Origin: Saccharopolyspora sp. NFXS83
Lineage (GTDB): Bacteria; Actinomycetota; Actinomycetes; Mycobacteriales; Pseudonocardiaceae
NCBI RefSeq assembly: GCF_026241095.1
Contig: NZ_JAPFGB010000024.1
Span: 26,585 to 90,584, forward strand
Direction: 5' to 3'
DNA: 64,000 nucleotides
Position numbers and translations under genes: made by a program. Below the pieces are notes generated by a model that searched no databases, was not told the DNA's origin, and worked only from the letters and a program-made list of their open reading frames with translations. This document shows, piece by piece, positions 27,401-37,408 of this stretch. How positions within the stretch are numbered: the first letter of the stretch is position 1; every line of letters begins with the position of its first letter.

Positions 27401-27454
27401 AGAGCAGCATTCGTGCTGCCGCCCTATGTCCGTCGCGATGAATGAGGTGTGGCG

Positions 27455-30352
<2,898 letters not shown>

Positions 30353-30440
30353 GCCTCCTGCGGGGGTGAGCGGGTGCCGTGGGCGATGCACTACGGTGGG
30401 CGGCTCCATCATCCGAATCGCCTCCGAGAGGAGTGCAGCA

Positions 30441-30725
30441 ATGCTCACGATCAGCGAGAGTGCAGCTGAGGTCATCAAGGTCGTCCTGGCCGGTGGTGAC
30501 TCGCCCGAGGGTTCGGGGCTGCGCATCGCCCCGGTCGCCGACGAGGCCGGTCAGGCCGAGTTGCAGGCGGCGATCGCCAGCGAGCCGCAGGGAGACGACC
30601 AGGTGGTGGAGGAATCCGGTGCTCGGGTCTTCCTCGAGCCGCAGGCCGCGGAGTTGTTGGGCGACAAGGTGCTCGACGCCGAGCGCGACGACAACGGTGA
30701 GCTGAACCTGGCCGTTCGGGACTGA
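30441..30725 (+). CDS. HesB/IscA-fold protein lacking the iron-sulphur cysteines
   Basis: A 94-residue protein aligned with the A-type iron-sulphur carrier fold: LTISESAAEVIKVVL at the start, GSGLRIAPVADEAG, a VVEESGARVFLEPQAAELLGDKVLDAE segment. The three conserved Cys of IscA/SufA (one mid-protein, two in a CGCG-type tail) are absent; the protein contains no cysteine at all, so cluster carriage by thiolates is impossible. Such proteins are often auto-annotated as HesB-like or adhesin; the function is unknown. The ATG at 30441 has GAGAGGAG about 9 bases upstream. A terminator hairpin follows. Confidence 0.82.
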   Translation: MLTISESAAEVIKVVLAGGDSPEGSGLRIAPVADEAGQAELQAAIASEPQGDDQVVEESGARVFLEPQAAELLGDKVLDAERDDNGELNLAVRD

Positions 30726-30732
30726 ACGTGAT

Positions 30733-30758
30733 CGGCCCGCCGCTTCGGTGGCGGGCCG
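30733..30758 (+). terminator. Terminator after the HesB-like gene
   Basis: CGGCCCGCC (30733-30741) pairs with GGCGGGCCG (30750-30758) around an 8-base loop, 7 bases after the stop. Confidence 0.75.
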
Positions 30759-30872
30759 GTACGTTCGTCCCGGGTGGGGGTGCGGCGGTGACCGCCGCGA
30801 TGAACGTGTCGGCCAGGCCCGGTCGGGGCCTGGCCATCGTGCTGTCCGGGGCTCCCGTGACGGGGTCCGGTC

Positions 30873-31751
30873 TCACGACGCGGCTTGCGGCTCCACGGCG
30901 AGCAGGTCCTCGCAGGCCTGGATCAGGCGGGCGCGCAGCGGCGCGGCCCGGTCGGCGAAGTCGCGCTGCCTGCGCACGTACTCGGCGCGGCCCTCGGCCG
31001 TCTCCACGGCGATCGGCTCGTAGCCGAGCTCGCTCAAGTCGTACGGGCTGGCGCGCATGTCCGCTTCCCGGATCTCCACCGCCAGCTCGAAGCAGTCGGC
31101 GACGAGTTCGGAGGGCACCAGCGGGTCCAGCTTGTACGCCCACTTGAACATGTCCATGTTGTTGTGCAGGCAGCCGGGTTGTTCCAGCGCGGTCTGCTCG
31201 GCGCGGGTGGGTTGCAGCGCGTTGAGCGGCCGGGCCGGTTCGGTGAAGAAGCGGAACGCGTCGTGGTGGCTGCACTTGATCGGCATCGACTCGACGACCT
31301 CGTCGGTGCCCGCGTGCCCGAGCCGCAGCGGCCACGCCTCGTGGCGGACGTCAGTGGGGGAGGTGCGGTAGAGCATCGCCCACTCGTGCAAGCCGAAGCA
31401 TCCCAGGTGCGGGCGCCGGGAGCGCACGGCGGTGAGCAGCCCGTGCACGAAGCGCGCCGTGTCGCGGCGCTTCGCGGTGAGCACGGCGGGGTCGAGCGCG
31501 ACCCCGCCGGGGGTGGGGAGGTAGCCGCGGCGTTCGAGGAACTCCTCGCCGCCCGCCAGCGCGACCCCGAGGCCCGGCTGCCAGCGTTCCAGCAGCGACG
31601 GCTTGTGCGAGTAGTAGGTGAACAGGAAGTCCATCACCGGGTGCTTCTGCCCGGCGCGCTGCCTGCGCCGGTGCGGTCCGGTCCAGAGCTCGACCCGCTC
31701 CTGGTGCGCGGCTCGGCGGGCACGCCATTCCTGTTCGCCCAGCACTCGCAT
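30873..31751 (-). CDS. Conserved protein often named 3-methyladenine DNA glycosylase
   Basis: A 292-residue cytoplasmic protein of an actinobacterial family commonly labelled 3-methyladenine DNA glycosylase. I recognise the family by its opening pattern (VLGEQEWRARRAAHQERVELW, then QKHPVMDFLFTYYSHKPSLLERWQPG) and the interior KCSHHDAFRFFTEPARPLN and CLHNNMDMFKWAYKLDPLVP. No helix-hairpin-helix of AlkA type or AAG-fold motif is visible, so the enzymatic label is unproven; the His/Asp pairs (SHHDAF, HNNMDM) suggest a metal or catalytic centre. It is downstream of the acyl-CoA operon on the same strand, 90 bases after the thioesterase gene. Confidence 0.65.
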   Translation of the reverse strand: MRVLGEQEWRARRAAHQERVELWTGPHRRRQRAGQKHPVMDFLFTYYSHKPSLLERWQPGLGVALAGGEEFLERRGYLPTPGGVALDPAVLTAKRRDTARFVHGLLTAVRSRRPHLGCFGLHEWAMLYRTSPTDVRHEAWPLRLGHAGTDEVVESMPIKCSHHDAFRFFTEPARPLNALQPTRAEQTALEQPGCLHNNMDMFKWAYKLDPLVPSELVADCFELAVEIREADMRASPYDLSELGYEPIAVETAEGRAEYVRRQRDFADRAAPLRARLIQACEDLLAVEPQAAS

Positions 31752-31841
31752 AGTGCCGCCAGGATAGGTGGCGGCCGGTGCGGACGTTCCGGCGGTCCCG
31801 AGCCCATCCGGCTCGGTGTCGGGCTCACCGCCGGAGCTCGA

Positions 31842-32264
31842 TCAGCCTTCCGGGGCGTCGGTGGCTCGCAGCGTCTCGAGCAGGGCCCGCAGCCGGTCCG
31901 GGATCGGGGCCTTGGTGCCTTCGAGGGTGCGGCAGGCGAAGGTCATCCGGCCGTAGGTGACGAGCTCGGCGCCCCTGGTGAACTCGAAGCCCAGCGAGTA
32001 CGAGCTGGTGCCGATCCGCTCGCGCACCGCCGTGCAGGCCAGCTCGTCGAACACGCGCACCGGTGCCAGGTAGGTCGCCTCGGAGTGCACGCCGACGGTG
32101 CCGGCGCCGAGTTCGGTGGCGAGCTCGGCGGAACGCAGCCCGTGGCCGTGCAGCCAGCTGCTGTAGGTGCGTTCCATCCACGGGTAGTAGATCGCGAAGT
32201 ACGCGATGCCGAGGGCGTCGCAGTCCCCGTAGGACAGCCGGAACCGCTGCACGTCGTCGACCAC
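31842..32264 (-). CDS. Hotdog-fold acyl-CoA thioesterase (4HBT family)
   Basis: A 140-residue hotdog-fold protein likely to hydrolyse an acyl-CoA. The 4-hydroxybenzoyl-CoA thioesterase-type catalytic Asp is in YGDCDALGIAYFAIYYPWMERTYSSWL (the DxxGxxYxxxYxxW-type loop, here DALGIAYFAIYYPWMER). GTG start at 32264 with AGGAGG 8 bases upstream, a site that lies within the last codons of the MaoC gene, so the two are coupled. It is the last gene of the minus-strand operon beginning at 36005. The substrate is unknown. Confidence 0.85.
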   Translation of the reverse strand: MVDDVQRFRLSYGDCDALGIAYFAIYYPWMERTYSSWLHGHGLRSAELATELGAGTVGVHSEATYLAPVRVFDELACTAVRERIGTSSYSLGFEFTRGAELVTYGRMTFACRTLEGTKAPIPDRLRALLETLRATDAPEG

Positions 32265-32267
32265 CGT

Positions 32268-32681
32268 TCACCCTCCTACGTGGACCGTCGCGGTGCCGGA
32301 GAGCACCGGATCGCCGCCGAGCACGTCGAGCCCGACATCGCAGCGGGCCAGCAGCTCGCCGTCCTGTTCGGACACGTCGAGGACCGTGCCGCGCGCGCGC
32401 AGCCGGTCACCGGCGCGCACCGCGCCGAGGTGGCGCAGCCGCAGCTCCCGGACGCGGTGCGCCCCGCCTGCCCAGCGGCCGAGCAGCGACACCACGTACG
32501 CCTGGTTGAGCGGCCCCTGGTTGATCACCCGGTCCCCGAGCCCGAGCGCGCGCACCGCCGCGACGTCGAAGTGGATCGGGTTCGCGTCCCGCATCAGCGC
32601 CGACATCGTTTTCATCTTCTCGGCGCTGATCGGGCCGACCCGGTAGGCCGGCAGCTCGTCGCCAGGGCGCACGGCGTTCAT
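32268..32681 (-). CDS. MaoC-like enoyl-CoA hydratase subunit
   Basis: A 137-residue hotdog protein of the MaoC dehydratase family. The hydratase motif is seen as MRDANPIHFDVAAVRALGLGDRVINQGPLNQAYV, containing the catalytic Asp/His pair (D-x-N-P-I-H). It pairs with the adjacent FAS1-type half (32678-33127), with which it overlaps by 4 bases; mycobacterial steroid-degradation hydratases (ChsH/HsaD-like pairs) are built from two such chains. It likely hydrates a bulky 2-enoyl-CoA. The start is ATG at 32681. Confidence 0.88.
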   Translation of the reverse strand: MNAVRPGDELPAYRVGPISAEKMKTMSALMRDANPIHFDVAAVRALGLGDRVINQGPLNQAYVVSLLGRWAGGAHRVRELRLRHLGAVRAGDRLRARGTVLDVSEQDGELLARCDVGLDVLGGDPVLSGTATVHVGG

Positions 32682-33127
32682 CGAGCCTCCCTCGGGAAGA
32701 TGATCGAGCTGGTGCAGGACGCGGCCGGCTCACCGGAGGCCTCGTGCAGTTCGAGCCGGTACCCGACCAGGTCGAACACCCCGGTCCGCGCACCGCGCTT
32801 GCGCCGGGCGGACTCGATGCGCCCGCGCACCGCGTAGGTGTCGCCGACCCGCAGCGGGCGGCGCAGCTCGGTGTGGATCTCCCCGGCCATCGGGCCGTCG
32901 GACTCCCGCGCGCCGAACCACGACCAGAGCTGTTCCCAGGACACGCCCATCGCGGAGGTCGCGGCGAGGAACACGAACACGGGACTGCCCGCCTCGTCGG
33001 CCGGGTCGGCCAGCGCGCAGTCGTTGACCAGCCGGACCCACCACGGCTCGAAGGTGAACTCGCCGCCGGGGAACTCGGTGCCGACGAGCTCGGCCAGCCG
33101 AGCCTCGTCGGGTACGGCAGGTGTCAT
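32678..33127 (-). CDS. MaoC-family N-terminal-type (non-catalytic half) dehydratase subunit
   Basis: A 149-residue hotdog protein with the FAS1-like dehydratase region: VGTEFPGGEFTFEPWWVRLVNDCALADP, FVFLAATSAMGVSWEQLWSWFG, EIHTELRRPLRVGDTYAVRGRIE. It lacks the D-x-N-P-x-H motif of its neighbour, so it is probably the substrate-holding subunit of a heterodimeric hydratase. Its ATG overlaps the stop of the fadD gene (4-base ATGA), and its own stop overlaps the next ATG the same way: a tight translational chain. Confidence 0.85.
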   Translation of the reverse strand: MTPAVPDEARLAELVGTEFPGGEFTFEPWWVRLVNDCALADPADEAGSPVFVFLAATSAMGVSWEQLWSWFGARESDGPMAGEIHTELRRPLRVGDTYAVRGRIESARRKRGARTGVFDLVGYRLELHEASGEPAASCTSSIIFPREAR

Positions 33128-34671
33128 ATCGACCGCTCCTGATCAGCCCAGTAGGGGGCGCGCAGTTCGCGCTTGATCACTTTGCCGGTCGGTGCCTTGG
33201 GCAGGCTCGTGACGAAATCGACCGACTTCGGCTTCTGGTAGGAGGGCAAGTGGCGCTTGGCGGTGGTGATGATGTCCGCCTCGGTGGCTGCGGCGTCCGG
33301 TTTGAGCACGACGACGGCCTTGACGTTCTCGCCCCACTCGTCGTCGGGCACACCGATCACGGCGCACTCCAGCACTGCGGGGTGGGCGGCGACGGCCTCC
33401 TCGACCTGCACGCTGTAGATGTTCTCGCCACCGGAGACGATCATGTCCTTGGCGCGGTCGACGATGTAGACGTAGCGCTGCTCGTCCCAGGTGGCGATGT
33501 CGCCGGTCCACATCCACCCGTTGCGAACGGTGCGCGCGGTCAACTCCGGGCGGTTCCAGTACCGCGCCATGTTCGCCTCGGAGCGCACGATGATCTGCCC
33601 GGGGCTGCGCCCGTCGCGCGGGACCTCGGCCCCGCCGGAGTCGACCACCCGCAGGCGCGCGCCGAACCCTTCCCGCCCGCAGGAGCGCAGCCGGTGCGGG
33701 TGCCGCCCGGCGATCGCCGCGACGTGGTCCTCCTGGGACAGGAACGCCATGCCCGGCCCCTCGGTCTGGCCGTAGCCCTGGATCAGCGAGCACGGGAAGG
33801 AGTCCAGGGCGGCGCGCACGATCGACGAGGGCATCGGGCCGCCGCCGTACTGGATGTTGCGCAGGCTCGACAGGTCGTGAGCGGCGAAGCCGGGCACCGC
33901 CATCATCCAGTTCAGCATGGTGGTGATGCCCAGGAACGCCGACACCCGTTCCTGCTCGATGATCCGCAACACCTGCTCGGCCTCGAAGTTCACCAGCACC
34001 AGCGGGCACCCGTGCCGGAGGTAGTTCATCGCGAGCACGATCGGGATGTGGAACATCTGCCCGGTCATCAGGTAGATGTCGCCGGGCACGATCCGTTCGG
34101 CCACGGTCTGGTTCAGCCCGCCCGCCTCCGCGCTGCGGTGCGTGTGCAGGGCGCCTTTGGCGCGGCCCGTGGTGCCCCCGGTGTAGAGGATGAAGAAGGG
34201 GTCGTCGCCGCCGACGTGCTCGCTGCCGTCGGGTTCGGCGTCGCTCGAGGCGGCGAGCAGTTCCTCGTACCCGGCGCCGAACTCCAGCCAGTGCGGCACG
34301 TCGCAGCTCCGCTGCAGCAGCCCCACCCGCGCCGACCACTCCGCGTCGGCCACCACGACCCGAGGCGTCCCGTCCTGCACGAGCCGGACGAGCTCGTCGC
34401 CGGTGAGCCGCCAGTTCAGCGGCTGCAGCACCAGCCCGGCCCGCCCGCAGGCGAAGTACAGCTCGAGGTACTCCAGGCGGTTGCGCGCCAGCACCGCCAC
34501 CCGATCACCGGGACGCGCACCGAGCCCGAGCAGCCCGTTCGCGAGCCTGCGCACCCGTTCGTCGAGCTGCGACCAGCTCACCCGCCGTTCGTTCGGCACG
34601 TCGTGGACGGCCTGCGCGCGCGGTGTCAGCGCCGCCCACTTGGCGGGGACGAACCCCTGGTTGAGCGTCAT
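33124..34671 (-). CDS. Acyl-CoA synthetase (FadD-type)
   Basis: A 515-residue ANL ligase that activates a carboxylic acid as its CoA thioester. Seen: P-loop YTGGTTGRAKGALHTHRSA (about 165-183; GG replaces the usual SG), MFHIPIVLAMNYL, YGQTEGPGM, WMWTGDIATWDEQRYVYIVDRAKDMIVSGGENIYSVQVEE and the C-terminal Lys in PTGKVIKREL. The start ATG at 34671 has no normal ribosome site, but an 8-codon upstream frame (34668-34694) ends on it. Operon context with two MaoC chains and a mycofactocin-type dehydrogenase points to a ring or side-chain degradation substrate rather than a straight fatty acid. Confidence 0.88.
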   Translation of the reverse strand: MTLNQGFVPAKWAALTPRAQAVHDVPNERRVSWSQLDERVRRLANGLLGLGARPGDRVAVLARNRLEYLELYFACGRAGLVLQPLNWRLTGDELVRLVQDGTPRVVVADAEWSARVGLLQRSCDVPHWLEFGAGYEELLAASSDAEPDGSEHVGGDDPFFILYTGGTTGRAKGALHTHRSAEAGGLNQTVAERIVPGDIYLMTGQMFHIPIVLAMNYLRHGCPLVLVNFEAEQVLRIIEQERVSAFLGITTMLNWMMAVPGFAAHDLSSLRNIQYGGGPMPSSIVRAALDSFPCSLIQGYGQTEGPGMAFLSQEDHVAAIAGRHPHRLRSCGREGFGARLRVVDSGGAEVPRDGRSPGQIIVRSEANMARYWNRPELTARTVRNGWMWTGDIATWDEQRYVYIVDRAKDMIVSGGENIYSVQVEEAVAAHPAVLECAVIGVPDDEWGENVKAVVVLKPDAAATEADIITTAKRHLPSYQKPKSVDFVTSLPKAPTGKVIKRELRAPYWADQERSI

Positions 34672-34694
34672 GGCGGGCTCACGGCGGAACTCAT
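34668..34694 (-). other. Eight-codon upstream reading frame coupled to the fadD start
   Basis: ATG at 34694 has GAGGAG about 9 bases upstream, reads MSSAVSPP and stops at TGA overlapping the fadD ATG (ATGA). fadD itself has no ribosome site. This would let ribosomes terminate and restart at fadD. It is a short frame that could be chance; the arrangement is seen, the function inferred. Confidence 0.4.
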
Positions 34695-34707
34695 GGGGGC
34701 GGGCTCC

Positions 34708-35175
34708 TCAGTACGGCAGGTCCAGCCGGACCCGCAGCCGGGTGAGCCGCCAGCCCTGCTCGGTGCGGTGCAGCTCGCAGAGGTAGTCGCCGGTGGTGAC
34801 CGCGCGCAGCGCGCCGTCGGCGACCGCGAACAGCGTCAGGTAGCAGCGCGCCCGCGCCCGGCCTCCCTCGTGCTGGAGCACCAGGTTCGTGAGCACGTGC
34901 CTGCGCCGGTCCGATTGGGAACGGGCAGTGGTGCGGATCAGCTCGACGATCGCCTCGCGACCGCGGAACGGACCGGCGGGCTCCTCGCCACCGACTTCCA
35001 GCGACATCACCGCATCGGCGGTGAAGCACTCGGCGATCAGCTCCAGGTCACCCTCGTCGTAGCCGAGCGCGTAGCGGGCCAGCAGGTCCTCGACCTCGGC
35101 GCGGACCTCGGCCGCCGGTATCGGGACGTCCGTTTCCTGCTCGGTGGTGCCGCGTCGGCCGGTGACCGTGCTCAT
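34708..35175 (-). CDS. NTF2-like (SnoaL-type) protein
   Basis: A 155-residue cone-fold protein of the NTF2/SnoaL superfamily: VEDLLARYALGYDEGDLELIAECFTADAVMSLEVGG, FRGREAIVELIRTTAR, HVLTNLVLQHEGGRARARCYLTLF and the C-terminal TTGDYLCELHRTEQGWRLTRLRV. Relatives act as ring dehydratases, isomerases or binding proteins in aromatic and steroid pathways. The ATG at 35175 overlaps the stop of the SDR gene, so it is translated directly after it. The specific reaction is unknown. Confidence 0.85.
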   Translation of the reverse strand: MSTVTGRRGTTEQETDVPIPAAEVRAEVEDLLARYALGYDEGDLELIAECFTADAVMSLEVGGEEPAGPFRGREAIVELIRTTARSQSDRRRHVLTNLVLQHEGGRARARCYLTLFAVADGALRAVTTGDYLCELHRTEQGWRLTRLRVRLDLPY

Positions 35176-36005
35176 TTGACGGCGGCACCGGCGTCGACGG
35201 GGAAGGCCGCGCCGGTGACGAACCGCGCCTCGTCGCTGGCGAGGAAAGCGACCGCGTTGCTGACGTCCGACACCTCGACCCACGGGGTGGACAGCACGTT
35301 CATCGACCGCATCGTGGATTCGGCGTTCTCCAGCGTCGCTTCCGCGTCGGACGGGCTGAGCGTCTCGTACATCTCGGGGTGCCGGATCATCGCCGTGTTC
35401 ACGTTGGTCGGGTTGATCGTGTTCACCCGGATCCCGTGCGGTCCGAGCTCGTTGGCGAGGGTGCGCATCAGGCCGACGACGCCGTGCTTGGCGGCCGTGT
35501 AGTGCCCGACGGTCTGGATGCCCTTGGTCCCGGCGATGGACGCGGTGAACAGCAGGCAACCGCCCTCGTCCTGCTCGATCAGCGTCGGGATGGCGACCTT
35601 CGCGGTGTGGAACACCCCGGTCAGGTTGGTGTCGATCATCTCCTGCCACTGCTGGGCGGTGAACTCCCAGGTGCGGCCGAAGCTGACGATGCCCGCGTTG
35701 GCCACCACGACGTCGATCCTGCCCAGTTCGGCCACCCCCGCGTCGAACGCGGCCTGCAACCCGTCGAAGTCGCGGACGTCGGCCACGCGGGGGACGACCC
35801 GCCTGCCGAGCTTCTCGACCTCGCGCGCGGTCTCGGCGAGGTCGGCCTCGGTGGGCATCGGGTACGGAGGCGAGTCGACCTCGGCGCACCGGTCGACGGC
35901 GATGATGTCGGCGCCTTCGGCGGCCAGCCGCAGCGCGTGGCCACGGCCCTGACCGCGCGCCGCGCCGGTGATGAAAGCGACCTTGCCCGCCATCCGATCG
36001 GCCAT
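35172..36005 (-). CDS. Mycofactocin-coupled SDR family oxidoreductase
   Basis: A 277-residue short-chain dehydrogenase. Rossmann TGAARGQGRGHAL (about 14-26), NAG motif (VVANAGIV), catalytic Tyr-Lys in HYTAAKHG, and the ending FVTGAAFPVDAGAAVK. The insertion after strand 2 (DRCAEVDSPPYPMPTEADLAETAREVE) is the mark of the mycofactocin-associated group that keeps NAD bound and hands electrons to mycofactocin. No mft biosynthetic genes are in this window. It is the first gene of the operon running to 31842; a good promoter lies 80-105 bases upstream of its ATG at 36005. Confidence 0.9.
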   Translation of the reverse strand: MADRMAGKVAFITGAARGQGRGHALRLAAEGADIIAVDRCAEVDSPPYPMPTEADLAETAREVEKLGRRVVPRVADVRDFDGLQAAFDAGVAELGRIDVVVANAGIVSFGRTWEFTAQQWQEMIDTNLTGVFHTAKVAIPTLIEQDEGGCLLFTASIAGTKGIQTVGHYTAAKHGVVGLMRTLANELGPHGIRVNTINPTNVNTAMIRHPEMYETLSPSDAEATLENAESTMRSMNVLSTPWVEVSDVSNAVAFLASDEARFVTGAAFPVDAGAAVK

Positions 36006-36083
36006 GCGTCCGCCTCTCCCTCACTGTCGTCCGGAGGTCGGCGTCCGATCCACGTGTCGTGCCGGCGCCTTGAACCCCCTGGG

Positions 36084-36111
36084 AGTATGTCGAGCCCGAT
36101 CTTGGTGTCAA
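36084..36111 (-). promoter_or_regulatory. Consensus-like promoter of the SDR-fadD-maoC operon
   Basis: On the minus strand TTGACA (36106-36111, a perfect -35) is followed after 16 bases by CATACT (36084-36089), a good -10. Transcription would begin near 36077, leaving a leader of about 70 bases before the ATG at 36005. Such a close match to the vegetative consensus is uncommon in this high-GC window. Confidence 0.7.
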
Positions 36112-36291
36112 GGACGCTGAAACCTCGGTCCGGAGCTCGCCGGACGGCGCCGGACGCGGGCCGCAGACCTGTTCCCTGGGCACATGGGCGAATGCGGACG
36201 GTATGCGGATGATTACCGCGGGTGTCCGGATCGATCGAATTCATGCGTTCAGACCAAGCGGCCGACCACTCGTTCGGCCGCGTCTCCGGAC

Positions 36292-36323
36292 AACGGCCCG
36301 CACATGCGAAAGCGCGGGCCGTT
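36292..36323 (-). terminator. Terminator after the CBS-domain gene pair
   Basis: AACGGCCCGC (36292-36301) pairs perfectly with GCGGGCCGTT (36314-36323), 12-base loop, 41 bases downstream of the stop at 36365 on the minus strand. Confidence 0.7.
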
Positions 36324-36364
36324 CCCGAGGAACGACCCGCGCTCGCGGTGCGGACGGCGACCCG

Positions 36365-37408
36365 TCAGGCGGTCACGTGCGTGCCGTCCCGAACGGTGCC
36401 GACGTACTCCTCCACGAGGTCTTCCAGAGCGACGACGCCCTGCGGCGTCCCGTCCGCGTCGACCGCGGTGGCCAGGTGGCTGCGCGCCCGCCGCAGCGAG
36501 GTCAGCGCCTGGTCCAGGCGGGCCGCCACCGGCACCGTCGGGAGCCTGCGCACCCGGCTCGCCGCGACCCGCGTGGACGGTTCGGCGCCCGCCTGGTCCA
36601 GCACGTCCTTCACGTGCAGGTAGCCGAGCAGCTCACCGGACTCCGCGCGCACCGGGAAGCGGGAGAAGCCGGTGCTGGACACCGCGTGCTCCACATCGCC
36701 CAGCGTCGGATCGCCCGGCAGGCTGGTGACCTGGTCCAGCGGCACCAGCACATCGGCGACGGTGTGCTCCACCGAGGACAACGTCTGCGCCAGCCTGCGG
36801 TGCTCGGACTGCTCCAGCAGCCCCTCCCGGCGGGACTCCACCAGCAGTTCGGCCAGCTCGGAGGACGTGTAGGCCGTGTCCAGCTCGTCCTTCGGCTCCA
36901 CCTTGAGCAGCTTGAGCACGCCGTTGGCCATCATGTTGAACAGCGCGATCAACGGCCGCGCCAGCTTCACGAACGCCACCAGCGCGGGCACCAGCCACAG
37001 CGCGAGGCGCTCCGGGTCGGCCAGCGCCAGGTTCTTCGGCACCATCTCGCCGACCAGCACGTGCAGCACGACGACGATCGCTAGCGCGATCGTGAAGCCC
37101 ACCGCGTGCACGACCGGTGCCGGTACCGAGAACGGTTCGATGAGCAGCTCCAGCCGGTGCGCCACGGCGGGTTCACCGAGCCGCCCCAGCCCCAGCGAGC
37201 ACAGGGTGATGCCCAGCTGGGCACTGGTGAGCATCAGCGAGCCCTCCTGGCTCGCCTTGATCACGGTGCGGGCCCGGCTCACGCCCTGGTCCAGCAACGC
37301 CTCCAACCGGTCCCGGCGGGAGGACAGCAGCGAGAACTCCGCGCCCACGAAGAACGCGTTGAGCAGCAGCAACAGCACTCCGAGCAGGATCGCCACGGTG
37401 TCGCTCAT
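36365..37408 (-). CDS. CNNM/CorC-family membrane protein with CBS domains (short form)
   Basis: A 347-residue membrane protein: a CNNM transmembrane domain (about 1-185; FFVGAEFSLLSSRRDRLEALL, VLHVLVGEMVPKNLALADPE) and a CBS pair (about 205-335; VLVPLDQVTSLPGD, GFSRFPVRAESGELLGYLHVKDVLD, GVVALEDLVEEYVGTVRDGT). The C-terminal CorC_HlyC domain found in its partner is missing. Relatives mediate magnesium or cobalt efflux, gated by nucleotides on the CBS pair. The ATG at 37408 overlaps the stop of the upstream paralogue (ATGA), so the two are coupled and may form a heteromer. Confidence 0.9.
   Translation of the reverse strand: MSDTVAILLGVLLLLLNAFFVGAEFSLLSSRRDRLEALLDQGVSRARTVIKASQEGSLMLTSAQLGITLCSLGLGRLGEPAVAHRLELLIEPFSVPAPVVHAVGFTIALAIVVVLHVLVGEMVPKNLALADPERLALWLVPALVAFVKLARPLIALFNMMANGVLKLLKVEPKDELDTAYTSSELAELLVESRREGLLEQSEHRRLAQTLSSVEHTVADVLVPLDQVTSLPGDPTLGDVEHAVSSTGFSRFPVRAESGELLGYLHVKDVLDQAGAEPSTRVAASRVRRLPTVPVAARLDQALTSLRRARSHLATAVDADGTPQGVVALEDLVEEYVGTVRDGTHVTA

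Larger units (their letters stand above)
36006..36364. other. Intergenic region with operon promoter and a terminator
   Basis: The 359 bases hold, on the minus strand, the terminator of the CBS-domain gene (36292-36323) and then the promoter of the SDR operon (36084-36111). No gene is supported between them. Confidence 0.6.
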
